Assembly: GCA_000803105.1 (NCBI GenBank)
Contig: JTDA01000005.1
Coordinates: 124,001 to 188,000, forward strand
Origin: Coprobacter secundus
GTDB taxonomy: Bacteria; Bacteroidota; Bacteroidia; Bacteroidales; Coprobacteraceae
Reading direction: 5' to 3'
DNA: 64,000 nucleotides
This document shows, piece after piece, positions 45,910 through 53,001 of the stretch. The notes under the pieces were generated by a model. The model did no database searches, was not told the origin of the DNA, and saw only the letters and a program-made list of their open reading frames with translations. Within the stretch, counting starts at the first letter, position 1, and every line of letters starts with the position of its first letter. A program made the translations under genes and the position numbers.

Positions 45910-46278
45910 ATGAAACGAAGCATCATCACAACAGATGGTAACGGCAACATCATCATGCCGACCGACATAGGCGCAACCGCCATGAGCGAATGGGAACTTT
46001 GCGCCCTGTTCGGAGTAACCGCCCCGATATTCCGTGCAGGGCTGAAGGCTCTTTGCAAGAGCGGAGTTTTAAGGGAATACGAGATAAGGCGAAGCATACG
46101 GGTATCCGATAATTGCAGTATGGAGGTTTACAACCTTGAAGCGATAGTTGCCCTTGCTTTCCATATCAGCACATTCGGAGCGGAACGGGTACGCAATGCC
46201 GTTCTTGAAAGACTGTACCTGCGAAAAGAGAAAGTATGCTATCTCCTTTCGCTTGTCAATTCTTCAAATGATATGTAG
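45910..46278 (+). CDS. Small conserved element protein, possible winged-helix excision/regulatory factor
   Basis: A 122-residue protein, codon use like the integrase. The stretch AMSEWELCALFGVTAPIFRA, then GLKALCKSGVLREYEIRRSI, has the pattern of a winged helix-turn-helix. The C-terminal part (LEAIVALAFHISTFGAERVR) is helical. Proteins at this position, between integrase and the primase genes, act in excision in NBU-type Bacteroides elements, so an accessory role in excision or control is likely by analogy. I do not recognise a named family. Confidence 0.65.
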   Translation: MKRSIITTDGNGNIIMPTDIGATAMSEWELCALFGVTAPIFRAGLKALCKSGVLREYEIRRSIRVSDNCSMEVYNLEAIVALAFHISTFGAERVRNAVLERLYLRKEKVCYLLSLVNSSNDM

Positions 46279-46291
46279 TAGATTGTAGATT

Positions 46292-46332
46292 AGATAAATA
46301 GTAGGAACGCAATGAACACCTGCTATTTATCT
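46292..46332. terminator. Bidirectional terminator between convergent genes
   Basis: AGATAAATAGTAGG (46292-46305) pairs with CCTGCTATTTATCT (46319-46332) with one mismatch. It sits between the small element gene on the plus strand and the convergent 284-residue gene on the minus strand. Confidence 0.6.
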
Positions 46333-46333
46333 T

Positions 46334-47188
46334 TTATCGTTTTTGCTCCTCTATAAATACATCTATTTCTCCTAAATAACCAATTTCTTTAGGAAGTACG
46401 AACATATTGTTCGGATTTACATATTTTCGAAAATGGTCTTCAATATCGGAAATTTCCAAATCTTCAATGCTTGTATTAGTATTAAATCCCACAGGTTGAA
46501 TATGACACAATTTCCAATTAGGCAAAGCATAACTACCTAATGGTTTGGTGTACTTGGCATTTGCCTTAATTTCCTTTGTTGCCATAAACACCATTGGTAA
46601 CTCTTTTTGGCTCAACAGCTCTTTGATTTGAGATAAGGTGAACACTATCCCTTTTAGAACATTATTATACACCCAAATAGCTACGGTATTATCTGAAACG
46701 ATAATCTCTCTTCCACAGGGATGCACAAAGGATTGACCTCGTTTATTTGTTTCTTTGCGAATAATCAATGGCATATCTTTGTCTGAAATCCATTTCTCTA
46801 TCAGATTATTCCAATTTTCAAGTACTTCAACATCTATCTGAGGGTTATTAGGAGAATTACGCCACAATGTACCTATCTCCTTAATTTTCATTCGGATTTC
46901 TTTCCCTACCAAATCTTTTGTGGGCATACATCTTTCTGACTGCCTATATGGTGTAGGTTGTCCCGATATTAAAAATTGCATAGCTCGTTTGGGAGGATAT
47001 TTACAACTATACAATCTGCCCTCTTGATAGCTCTTGGTTTCAATAACATTTGAAAAGACACGATAGAAATCAGCTTTTGTAAACTTGAATGTTCCATCTG
47101 GAATATGCACAATAAATGAATCATTATCATTCAAAGGCTCAATCAAATCAGCCTTGAAACATAATCTACTACTTGTGTATTCTACCAT
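46334..47188 (-). CDS. Unrecognised cargo protein, possible HNH-like nuclease
   Basis: A 284-residue soluble protein with A/T-rich codons unlike the integrase and primase genes that flank it, and on the opposite strand, so it is an acquired cargo gene. I recognise no family. An N-terminal part (about 25-75: IPDGTFKFTKADFYRVFSNV, KYPPKRAMQFL) could bind DNA. The C-terminal part contains NWKLCHIQPVGFNTNTS and, about 25 residues on, KYVNPNNMFVLPKEIGYLGE; a histidine followed by spaced asparagines recalls HNH nucleases. A stand-alone restriction or anti-element nuclease is thus possible but weakly supported. TACCTTTG at about 47217-47224 (minus) matches a -7 box for its own promoter. Confidence 0.5.
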   Translation of the reverse strand: MVEYTSSRLCFKADLIEPLNDNDSFIVHIPDGTFKFTKADFYRVFSNVIETKSYQEGRLYSCKYPPKRAMQFLISGQPTPYRQSERCMPTKDLVGKEIRMKIKEIGTLWRNSPNNPQIDVEVLENWNNLIEKWISDKDMPLIIRKETNKRGQSFVHPCGREIIVSDNTVAIWVYNNVLKGIVFTLSQIKELLSQKELPMVFMATKEIKANAKYTKPLGSYALPNWKLCHIQPVGFNTNTSIEDLEISDIEDHFRKYVNPNNMFVLPKEIGYLGEIDVFIEEQKR

Positions 47189-47400
47189 ATACTAACTATT
47201 CAAACTAATTATACCGCAAAGGTACTCGAAATAAACCAAATGAGAGAATTTCTTTCGTTTATAATTGTCTTGAGTTTATAGCACACATCAAATTCATCTT
47301 CCCATAGTACTTTATTCACTATTCTGCTATGATTTGCGTAGCAACTTATCCGTCAATTACTTATATTTTTGTAGCTGACATTTTTTGAACCTAAAAGTAT
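47189..47400. promoter_or_regulatory. Divergent promoter region inside the element
   Basis: About 210 A/T-rich bases without a gene. Minus-strand TACCTTTG (47217-47224) is a good -7 box for the cargo gene. Plus-strand TATTTTTG, about 35 bases before 47401, is a -7 box candidate for the helicase gene. Confidence 0.45.
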
Positions 47401-48648
47401 TTGAAAATGGAAGCTAACAAAGTAACATTAAGCCATAAGCTACCATCGGATGGCGGCATGGCAAAGGAAGAATTTATCCGTGTCGGGACAACGCTCTACA
47501 AGATTGTGGAGCAACCGAGACTGAACGGAGGGTATGTGAAGAAACGCATCGCATGGAACAACGAGACCCTGCGACAGGATTACGGCAAGGATTACATCGG
47601 CAGCGTTCCCAAGTATGACGGCTTCTGCACAGTACCCGAACACATCGGCTACCGTTCCGTGGTCGGCAAGTTCCTTAACCTCTACGAACCGATAGACCAC
47701 CGACCGCAGGAGGGCGATTTATCGCATATCCAATCTTTGGTACGGCACATCTTCGGGGAACAGTACGAGTTGGGGATGGACTATCTGCAACTGCTCTACC
47801 TGCAACCAATTCAGAAGTTGCCTATCCTGCTGTTGGTGTCGGAAGAACGCAACACGGGCAAAAGCACCTTCCTGAACTTTCTGAAAGCCCTTTTTCAGAA
47901 CAATGTGACTTTCAACACCAACGAGGATTTCCGCAGCCAGTTCAATTCCGACTGGGCTGGCAAGTTGCTTATCGTGGTGGATGAGGTGCTGCTCAACCGC
48001 AGGGAGGATAGCGAGCGGTTGAAGAACCTCAGCACCACACTTTCCTATAAGGTGGAAGCCAAAGGCAAAGACCGTGACGAGATTGCGTTCTTCGCCAAAT
48101 TCGTGCTGTGTTCCAACAACGAGCATCTGCCCGTAATCATAGACGCAGGGGAAACACGCTATTGGGTGCGCAAGATAGACCGCTTGCAGTCCGATGATAC
48201 CGACTTCCTGCAAAAGCTGAAAGCGGAGATATCCGCCTTTCTCCATTTCCTGCAACACAGAAAACTGTCCACCGAAAAGGAAAGCCGGATGTGGTTCAAC
48301 CCCACATTGCTGCATACAGAAGCCTTGCAGAAGATTATCCGTAGCAACCGCAATCGGCTGGAGATAGAGATGTCGGAACTGCTGCTTGACATTATGGTTG
48401 CAATGGATGTGGATAGCGTTTCATTCTGCCTTAACGACCTTGTCGTACTGCTGATGCACTCGCAGGTAAAGGCGGAAAAGCACCAAGTGCGTAAGGTGGT
48501 GCAGGAGTGCTGGAAACTGACACCTGCACCAAACGGGCTTACCTACACCACCTATCAGGGCAATTACAACAGAAGTTGTCACTATGAGCTGATAAAGAGG
48601 GTGGGACGCTTCTACACCGTCACAAGGGAGCAACTCGAATCCCTGTAA
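47401..48648 (+). CDS. Primase-helicase family protein (DUF5906/SF3-like ATPase)
   Basis: A 415-residue protein typical of Bacteroides mobilizable elements. The ATPase core has Walker A in LLVSEERNTGKSTFLNFLKA (about 150), Walker B-like KLLIVVDEVLLNRRED, and the sensor-like FVLCSNNEHLPVIIDAGETR, the layout of D5/SF3-type replicative helicases. The ends (residues 1-120 and 300-415) are less conserved. It probably unwinds or remodels element DNA during replication or excision, together with the primase at 48900. It lies between cargo and an origin-like segment full of TTGTTGA motifs. Confidence 0.82.
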   Translation: MKMEANKVTLSHKLPSDGGMAKEEFIRVGTTLYKIVEQPRLNGGYVKKRIAWNNETLRQDYGKDYIGSVPKYDGFCTVPEHIGYRSVVGKFLNLYEPIDHRPQEGDLSHIQSLVRHIFGEQYELGMDYLQLLYLQPIQKLPILLLVSEERNTGKSTFLNFLKALFQNNVTFNTNEDFRSQFNSDWAGKLLIVVDEVLLNRREDSERLKNLSTTLSYKVEAKGKDRDEIAFFAKFVLCSNNEHLPVIIDAGETRYWVRKIDRLQSDDTDFLQKLKAEISAFLHFLQHRKLSTEKESRMWFNPTLLHTEALQKIIRSNRNRLEIEMSELLLDIMVAMDVDSVSFCLNDLVVLLMHSQVKAEKHQVRKVVQECWKLTPAPNGLTYTTYQGNYNRSCHYELIKRVGRFYTVTREQLESL

Positions 48649-48660
48649 TACTATCATTTT

Positions 48661-48885
48661 TCTGTTGAATTGTTGAATATGGGTATAAATACACTGACAA
48701 TAAACGATATACATTCTCAACAAAATCTCAACAAGCCAAAAGAGAAGTTGAGAGACCACCGACACCCGTTTGTGGATTTCTCTTTTGGCGAGCGGTTTGT
48801 TGAGAAGATGTTGAAAGGTTACAAGGCTGTATATAAACATATTACATCAATAGTTCATCAAATCAACAAATTTTCATCAACTTCA
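48661..48885. repeat. TTGTTGA-rich segment with bipartite inverted repeat, origin-like
   Basis: The heptamer TTGTTGA or its complement, with TGTTGAA/TCAACA variants, recurs at least eight times (48663, 48671, 48716, 48728, 48799, 48809, 48861, 48877). Near the centre a bipartite inverted repeat pairs TCTCAACAA (48726-48734) and CCAAAAGAGAA (48736-48746) with TTCTCTTTTGG (48778-48788) and TTGTTGAGA (48797-48805). Placement directly before the primase suggests an iteron-type replication or excision origin, or a regulator site. It overlaps a small ORF. Confidence 0.5.
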
Positions 48886-48903
48886 AAACCGTATGTAATA
48901 TGA
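48670..48903 (+). CDS. Possible small protein overlapping the origin-like segment
   Basis: A 77-residue ORF whose stop overlaps the primase start (ATGA), which favours translation coupling. Its sequence (INTLTINDIHSQQNLNKPKE, FVDFSFGERFVEKMLKGYK) is Asn/Lys/Phe-rich with no family I recognise. It covers the TTGTTGA-rich segment, so the frame may be an accident of that DNA. Whether it is expressed is open. Confidence 0.35.
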   Translation: MLNMGINTLTINDIHSQQNLNKPKEKLRDHRHPFVDFSFGERFVEKMLKGYKAVYKHITSIVHQINKFSSTSKPYVI

Positions 48904-49871
48904 CAATCCAAGATGTAAAGCAAATCAAACTGGCAGACTATCTGCAAAGTCTGGGCTATACGCCTGTAAAGCAACAAGGCAGGAACCTGTGGTACAAATC
49001 ACCGTTACGGGAAGAAACGGACGCATCGTTCAAGGTAAACACCGAGCTTGAAAAATGGTACGACTTCGGCAGCGGCAAAGGCGGTAATATCATTGCATTG
49101 GCAGCGGAACTCTACCATTCGGAAGATGTAGCCTATCTGCTGAAACGCATAGAGGAGCGGACAGCATACATCCGCCCTGCATCGTTCTCTTTTGGCAGAC
49201 AGCATTCCGACAATCAGCCTTATCAGGGATTAAGGGTTGGTGAGTTGTCCTCTCCTGCTCTTATAGCCTATCTGCAAGAAAGGGGAATAAACATCGGACT
49301 TGCCAAAAGAGAATGCAGGGAGCTTCGGTTTATGAATGCCGACAAACCCTATTTTGCCATCGGCTTTCCGAACATGGCAGGAGGATATGAAGTGCGCAAC
49401 AGATACTTCAAGGGATGTGTCGCCCCGAAAGACATCACCCATATCCGACAGCAGGGCGGACAACGATGTATGTGTTACCTGTTCGAGGGGTTCATGGATT
49501 ACCTTTCATTCCTTACCATCCGAGTGGGAAACAATCCGCAACACCCGCGATTGGACACACAGGACTATATCATATTGAACTCCGTTTCCAATCTTGCAAA
49601 AGCGGAAAGCATATTGGAGACCTACACCCAAGTCGGCTGTTTCCTTGACAACGACACGGGAGGACGGAACGCCTGCAAGAAGCTGAAAGAGAAGTTTGGG
49701 GAACGGCTGCTTGACAAGTCAATGTACTATCGTGAGTATAAGGACTTGAACGACTACCTGTGCGGTAAGCCCTTGTCCCAATCGGCAGAGCCGATAAAGG
49801 AGAAGAAGCAAGTCCAATCCGCAAGGCGGATGATGCAGCCACCGAAAAAGAAAGGGGGATTTCATCTGTAA
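48900..49871 (+). CDS. DnaG-like primase with Toprim domain, lacking zinc-finger cysteines
   Basis: A 323-residue primase. Residues about 5-65 are the CHC2 zinc-finger fold by layout (YLQSLGYTPVKQQGRNLWYK, WYDFGSGKGGNIIALA), but the C-H-C-C metal ligands are absent. Residues about 195-280 are a Toprim domain: the glutamate in YLFEGFMDYLS and the D-x-D pair in GCFLDNDTGGRNACKKLKEK. It probably primes element replication or is needed for excision, as primase genes are in NBU-type elements (established for that group; here inferred). Loss of zinc ligands is common in this element-borne subgroup. It is followed by the oriT candidate and mob. Confidence 0.85.
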   Translation: MTIQDVKQIKLADYLQSLGYTPVKQQGRNLWYKSPLREETDASFKVNTELEKWYDFGSGKGGNIIALAAELYHSEDVAYLLKRIEERTAYIRPASFSFGRQHSDNQPYQGLRVGELSSPALIAYLQERGINIGLAKRECRELRFMNADKPYFAIGFPNMAGGYEVRNRYFKGCVAPKDITHIRQQGGQRCMCYLFEGFMDYLSFLTIRVGNNPQHPRLDTQDYIILNSVSNLAKAESILETYTQVGCFLDNDTGGRNACKKLKEKFGERLLDKSMYYREYKDLNDYLCGKPLSQSAEPIKEKKQVQSARRMMQPPKKKGGFHL

Positions 49872-49893
49872 TATGCTCGTCTGCTTTCCGAAA

Positions 49894-50095
49894 GGTATTT
49901 AGACAGAAATACCATAGCTCAATAGGGCGTTTTCTTCACGCATTACTCCGTAACGCTAAAAACACCCTATCGAGCCAAAGGGAAATCCCTTTGGAAACCC
50001 TGTGCAAACGAGAGCAGAAGCCAAACTCGTTTGGATTATGCCGAGTGCAGCAATGGTTCATTTGCATAATAAACCCTGTGAGTCGATGTCACAGG
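49894..50095. other. Palindrome-rich oriT candidate upstream of the relaxase
   Basis: About 200 noncoding bases hold five inverted repeats: GGTATTT/AAATACC (49894-49913); CTCAATAGGGCGTTTT (49918-49933) with its near-complement at 49959-49974; perfect CCAAAGGG/CCCTTTGG (49975-49994); perfect CAAACGAG/CTCGTTTG (50005-50033); perfect CCTGTGA/TCACAGG (50075-50095). AAACCCTGTG is directly repeated at 49995 and 50071. Location just before a MobV relaxase is where oriT usually lies. The nick site was not identified. Confidence 0.6.
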
Positions 50096-50138
50096 CAGAG
50101 AGAAGAGACATAACGATAACCGCAAAAATAGGAATAAT

Positions 50139-51446
50139 ATGGGATATTTTTCATTAGACATAAAGAAAGCAAAGGGTACATCGGACACCACGCAGTCCGA
50201 CCATATAGAGAGAAAGATAATACCTAAAAACGCAGACCCGACAAGAACGCATCTGAACAGGGTGCTTGTCGAATACCCCGATGGCGTTCACGGCAGGGAT
50301 GAAGCGATTGCCCACAGGCTGAACACGGCAGGCATCAGACGGAAAATCACACACGACCAAGTCCGTGTCGTTCGGGTGGTCTTGTCGGGTACGCACGAGG
50401 ACATGATGAACATACAGGAAAAAGGAGAACTCGATGAATGGTGCAGCGACAGCATCCAATGGCTGCAAGCCACATTCGGCAAAGACAATGTGGTTGCCGC
50501 ACATCTGCACATGGACGAGAAGACTCCGCACATACATGCAGCCGTTGTTCCCATCGTGACGGGTGAAAGGCGCAAAGCCAAGAAAGAGCAGACGGACGGT
50601 AAGCGCAAGTACCGCAAGAAAACAAATTCCGTCCGTTTGTGTGCCGATGACCTGTTCAACCGCCAGACCTTGGTCGCCTACCACGACAATTACGCAAGGG
50701 TGATGGCGAAATACGGATTGCAGCGTGGGGTACGGGGTTCGGAAGCACGGCACACCACCACCATGCAGTATTATCGGGACTTGAAAAAGAAGAATGAAGT
50801 CCTCGAAACTGAAACCAGACTGTTGCAAGAGAAGAAGACCGAAGCGCAGGAGGAACTAAAGCAGGTGAAAGCGGAAATCCGTACCGACAAGCTCAAAAGC
50901 GCAGCCGCCGATACGGCAACCGCCCTTGCAAGCAGTGTGGGTTCTCTTTTCGGAAGTGGAAAGATGAAATCGTTGGAACGCAGGAACGAGGACTTGCAAG
51001 ACCGCATCCTTGAACTTGAAGACGAAGCCCGACAACGGGAACGGCAACAAGCCAAGCAGATACAGGAGATAAGAAACGCTTACGAGCAACAGCACCGCAA
51101 GCTGTCGGAGTTTGTGGATTTTGTCAGACGCTACTTTCCGTATGTGGAGAAGCTGATGCCCGTGATAAGTTTCCTGCGTGAACGTTTGGGCTTTAATGAC
51201 GGGATAATCAGAAGACTGTGCGAGTTCAAGGAGGTCGGGATAAAAGGTGAACTCTATTCTTCCGAGTTTAACCGAAGTTTTGATACCCGACATTCCGTCT
51301 GTTCCATCAAACAGGATGAAAACGGTAAATTCGATTTCAAGATAGACGGGGTTTCTCACGTGAACTGGTTCAGAAAGAAGATGAATGAGTTCAGAGAAGC
51401 CATCGGAATACCGAAGCCAAGACAGAATAGAAGTATGAAACTGTAA
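50139..51446 (+). CDS. MobV-family (Pre/Mob) relaxase
   Basis: A 435-residue mobilization protein that should nick one strand at oriT and lead it into a conjugation channel supplied by another element. The relaxase domain (about 1-220) carries the MobV metal motif in AAHLHMDEKTPHIHAAVVPI (about residue 122-141), with the N-terminal THLNRVLVEYPDG. The second half is a long coiled coil (about 215-330; LETETRLLQEKKTEAQEELK) followed by a helical C-terminus. Its gene has the higher G+C of the integrase and primase genes. A strong terminator follows 5 bases after the stop. Confidence 0.93.
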   Translation: MGYFSLDIKKAKGTSDTTQSDHIERKIIPKNADPTRTHLNRVLVEYPDGVHGRDEAIAHRLNTAGIRRKITHDQVRVVRVVLSGTHEDMMNIQEKGELDEWCSDSIQWLQATFGKDNVVAAHLHMDEKTPHIHAAVVPIVTGERRKAKKEQTDGKRKYRKKTNSVRLCADDLFNRQTLVAYHDNYARVMAKYGLQRGVRGSEARHTTTMQYYRDLKKKNEVLETETRLLQEKKTEAQEELKQVKAEIRTDKLKSAAADTATALASSVGSLFGSGKMKSLERRNEDLQDRILELEDEARQRERQQAKQIQEIRNAYEQQHRKLSEFVDFVRRYFPYVEKLMPVISFLRERLGFNDGIIRRLCEFKEVGIKGELYSSEFNRSFDTRHSVCSIKQDENGKFDFKIDGVSHVNWFRKKMNEFREAIGIPKPRQNRSMKL

Positions 51447-51451
51447 ATCAA

Positions 51452-51490
51452 AAAAATCCGTGATAGTAGAATGGTATATCACGGATTTTT
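51452..51490 (+). terminator. Terminator after mob
   Basis: Perfect 14-base arms AAAAATCCGTGATA (51452-51465) and TATCACGGATTTTT (51477-51490) with an 11-base loop, ending in a T run. It closes the primase-mob transcript. Confidence 0.9.
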
Positions 51491-51540
51491 CATACTTTTG
51501 TATTGGATTGAGGCAACTCTTTCCAAGACATACGAAAAAA

Positions 51541-51710
51541 AAGAAGCGTTATGCTTATCTTGTACTTGAAAACGTAGGAAATTTTCAATTAGATGCAAGG
51601 ATAGCATAGTGGTTCTCACGCATATAGCGTGGGCTGCTATTGTTACATCTGCATCTATGGTTTCCTACGACCTTCAAGTAAAGAATGTGGCATACAGTTC
51701 CACGCTTCTT
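51541..51710. other. Long nested hairpin, structured RNA or single-strand origin candidate
   Basis: A 170-base segment folds on itself in seven nested stems: AAGAAGCGT/ACGCTTCTT (51541-51549 with 51702-51710), TATGC/GCATA, ACTTGAA/TTCAAGT (51564-51570 with 51673-51679), CGTAGGAAA/TTTCCTACG (51573-51581 with 51661-51669), AGATGCA/TGCATCT (51591-51597 with 51650-51656), ATAGCA/TGCTAT and CACGC/GCGTG. It lies between the mob terminator and the first lipoprotein gene. It could be a regulatory RNA, a leader of the cargo operon or a DNA structure used in strand transfer. No ORF explains it. Confidence 0.7.
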
Positions 51711-51757
51711 TAATAGGTTAAATTCCTTTGGGAACTGGAGATTAAAAAATGTAGTGT

Positions 51758-52255
51758 ATGAGCGTAATAAAAAAATGGTTATTAGCTATTTGTGCCATTA
51801 TATTAATGAATGGATGTGCACCACTTCGAATGCCTGTAATAGTAAGGAATGCTCCTATTGAAATGTATAAATACGCATACATTTCCCCAACAAAGGAATT
51901 GACATCAAGCACAGGAGGTACATATGGTGGGCAATACGGTATCTATGGTTCTTCAACCACCAAAAGTGTTAATCCAAGTGATGTAATAGCAGGAATACTA
52001 ATAAAAGAAGGATATATCATATTACCCGAACTTAAATCCGAATTATCTAATGAAACTCTAATCGTCAATTATGGTGAGAGTGGCAGGCGTAATAGAGGTT
52101 TAGGTTACACAATAGAAGTAACTATACAGTTTAGCTCTGCAAAAACCAATGAAATGATATGTTCTTGTACAGCAGAAGGACAAGGCGAAACAGAAGCTGA
52201 TGATATCCGTCAAGCCATTAGAAGAGCCTTAACAAGTTTATTCCCTGAGAAATAA
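51758..52255 (+). CDS. Lipoprotein of unknown function (cargo)
   Basis: A 165-residue lipoprotein: signal peptide LLAICAIILMNGC with cysteine at about residue 20. The mature part contains EMYKYAYISPTKELTSSTGG, a Gly/Tyr/Ser-rich stretch (TYGGQYGIYGSSTTK), VNPSDVIAGILIKEGYIILP and a C-terminal helix ADDIRQAIRRALTSLFPEK. Similar lipoproteins occur on Bacteroides chromosomes, but no function is known to me. It is the first gene after the long hairpin and lies 19 bases before a second lipoprotein gene. A/T-rich codons mark it as cargo distinct from mob. Confidence 0.7.
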   Translation: MSVIKKWLLAICAIILMNGCAPLRMPVIVRNAPIEMYKYAYISPTKELTSSTGGTYGGQYGIYGSSTTKSVNPSDVIAGILIKEGYIILPELKSELSNETLIVNYGESGRRNRGLGYTIEVTIQFSSAKTNEMICSCTAEGQGETEADDIRQAIRRALTSLFPEK

Positions 52256-52274
52256 CCCAATAATACGACAGATT

Positions 52275-52934
52275 ATGAAAAAGTTTTTAGTATTATCCGC
52301 TTTAGTTATAACTTCTTGTACACTCTCTAACGAGGAAAAAGCTGAGAAATTGGTTAAAGAGACGCTTAAAGACTATCTCTATCACCCTGATTCTTATGAG
52401 CCAATATCAACAAGAGTTGATAGTATGTTTATTGATGTAACTACTATCGAGCCTATTATGAAAATTAGCGATGAAATCAAGAATTTGATATCTAAAATAA
52501 ATCGCTGTGAGAGAAAAATTGAATCAGCAGAATCTTCTATGGATATTTTTGCCCCCAATGGTTATTCTTCTCAATACTCTCGTGGAGAGTATTCACGAGC
52601 AAAAAAAGAAAAGGAAGAAGCCAAATCTGATTTGAACAAATACACCAAGAAACTTTCAGAACAACTTGCTTTTCTAAAAGAAAATGTCGCTAAATATCAC
52701 AAAGGAGAATTTACAGGTTGGGCAGTAAGCCATAGATTTAGGAGTCTTAATGGAGCAGGCTCAATGACCATTCCGGGAGAAATGATTTTCTTTTGCGATG
52801 AAGAATTTACAACTTGTGGGGGTTATGAAACAGATAAGTTTGAGGACTTCGTAAAAATTTTAAACGCAGTAGATGAAGCAACTTCGGATGAAGATGTAAT
52901 AGATTATTTTAAAGAAAATATTTTTTTGCTATAA
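52275..52934 (+). CDS. Lipoprotein with coiled coil, unknown function (cargo)
   Basis: A 219-residue lipoprotein (LVLSALVITSCTLS, cysteine about 15). It begins with EKAEKLVKETLKDYLYHPDS and then has a predicted coiled coil at about 70-135 (ISKINRCERKIESAESSMDI, SRAKKEKEEAKSDLNKYTKK). The C-terminal domain includes KGEFTGWAVSHRFRSLNGAG and a stretch of beta strands. Related lipoproteins occur in gut Bacteroidales without known role. It lies between the first lipoprotein and the membrane-anchored helicase, with 67 bases to the latter. Confidence 0.7.
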   Translation: MKKFLVLSALVITSCTLSNEEKAEKLVKETLKDYLYHPDSYEPISTRVDSMFIDVTTIEPIMKISDEIKNLISKINRCERKIESAESSMDIFAPNGYSSQYSRGEYSRAKKEKEEAKSDLNKYTKKLSEQLAFLKENVAKYHKGEFTGWAVSHRFRSLNGAGSMTIPGEMIFFCDEEFTTCGGYETDKFEDFVKILNAVDEATSDEDVIDYFKENIFLL

Positions 52935-53001
52935 ATTCCGTATTTCCGTAGTACGCTAATTTTTATGCAAAGCAAATATTATCAACTGCTATTTTTTAAA
53001 T

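Noticed and set aside
49336..49842. Several overlapping ORFs of 77-90 codons on both strands inside the primase gene
   Set aside because: They are shadow frames of a G+C-richer gene with clear Toprim motifs.
50154..51482. Long minus-strand ORFs opposite the relaxase gene
   Set aside because: The plus-strand frame has the MobV motifs and coiled coil; the opposite frames have no start signals or domain features.
51541..51710. Nested hairpin as a retron or diversity-generating-retroelement RNA
   Set aside because: No reverse transcriptase gene is found in the element or elsewhere in the window.
51541..51730. Nested hairpin as an integron attC site
   Set aside because: GTTAAAT after the hairpin fits the GTTRRRY core, but no matching RYYYAAC core lies at the other end and the spacing is wrong; no integron-type integrase is present.
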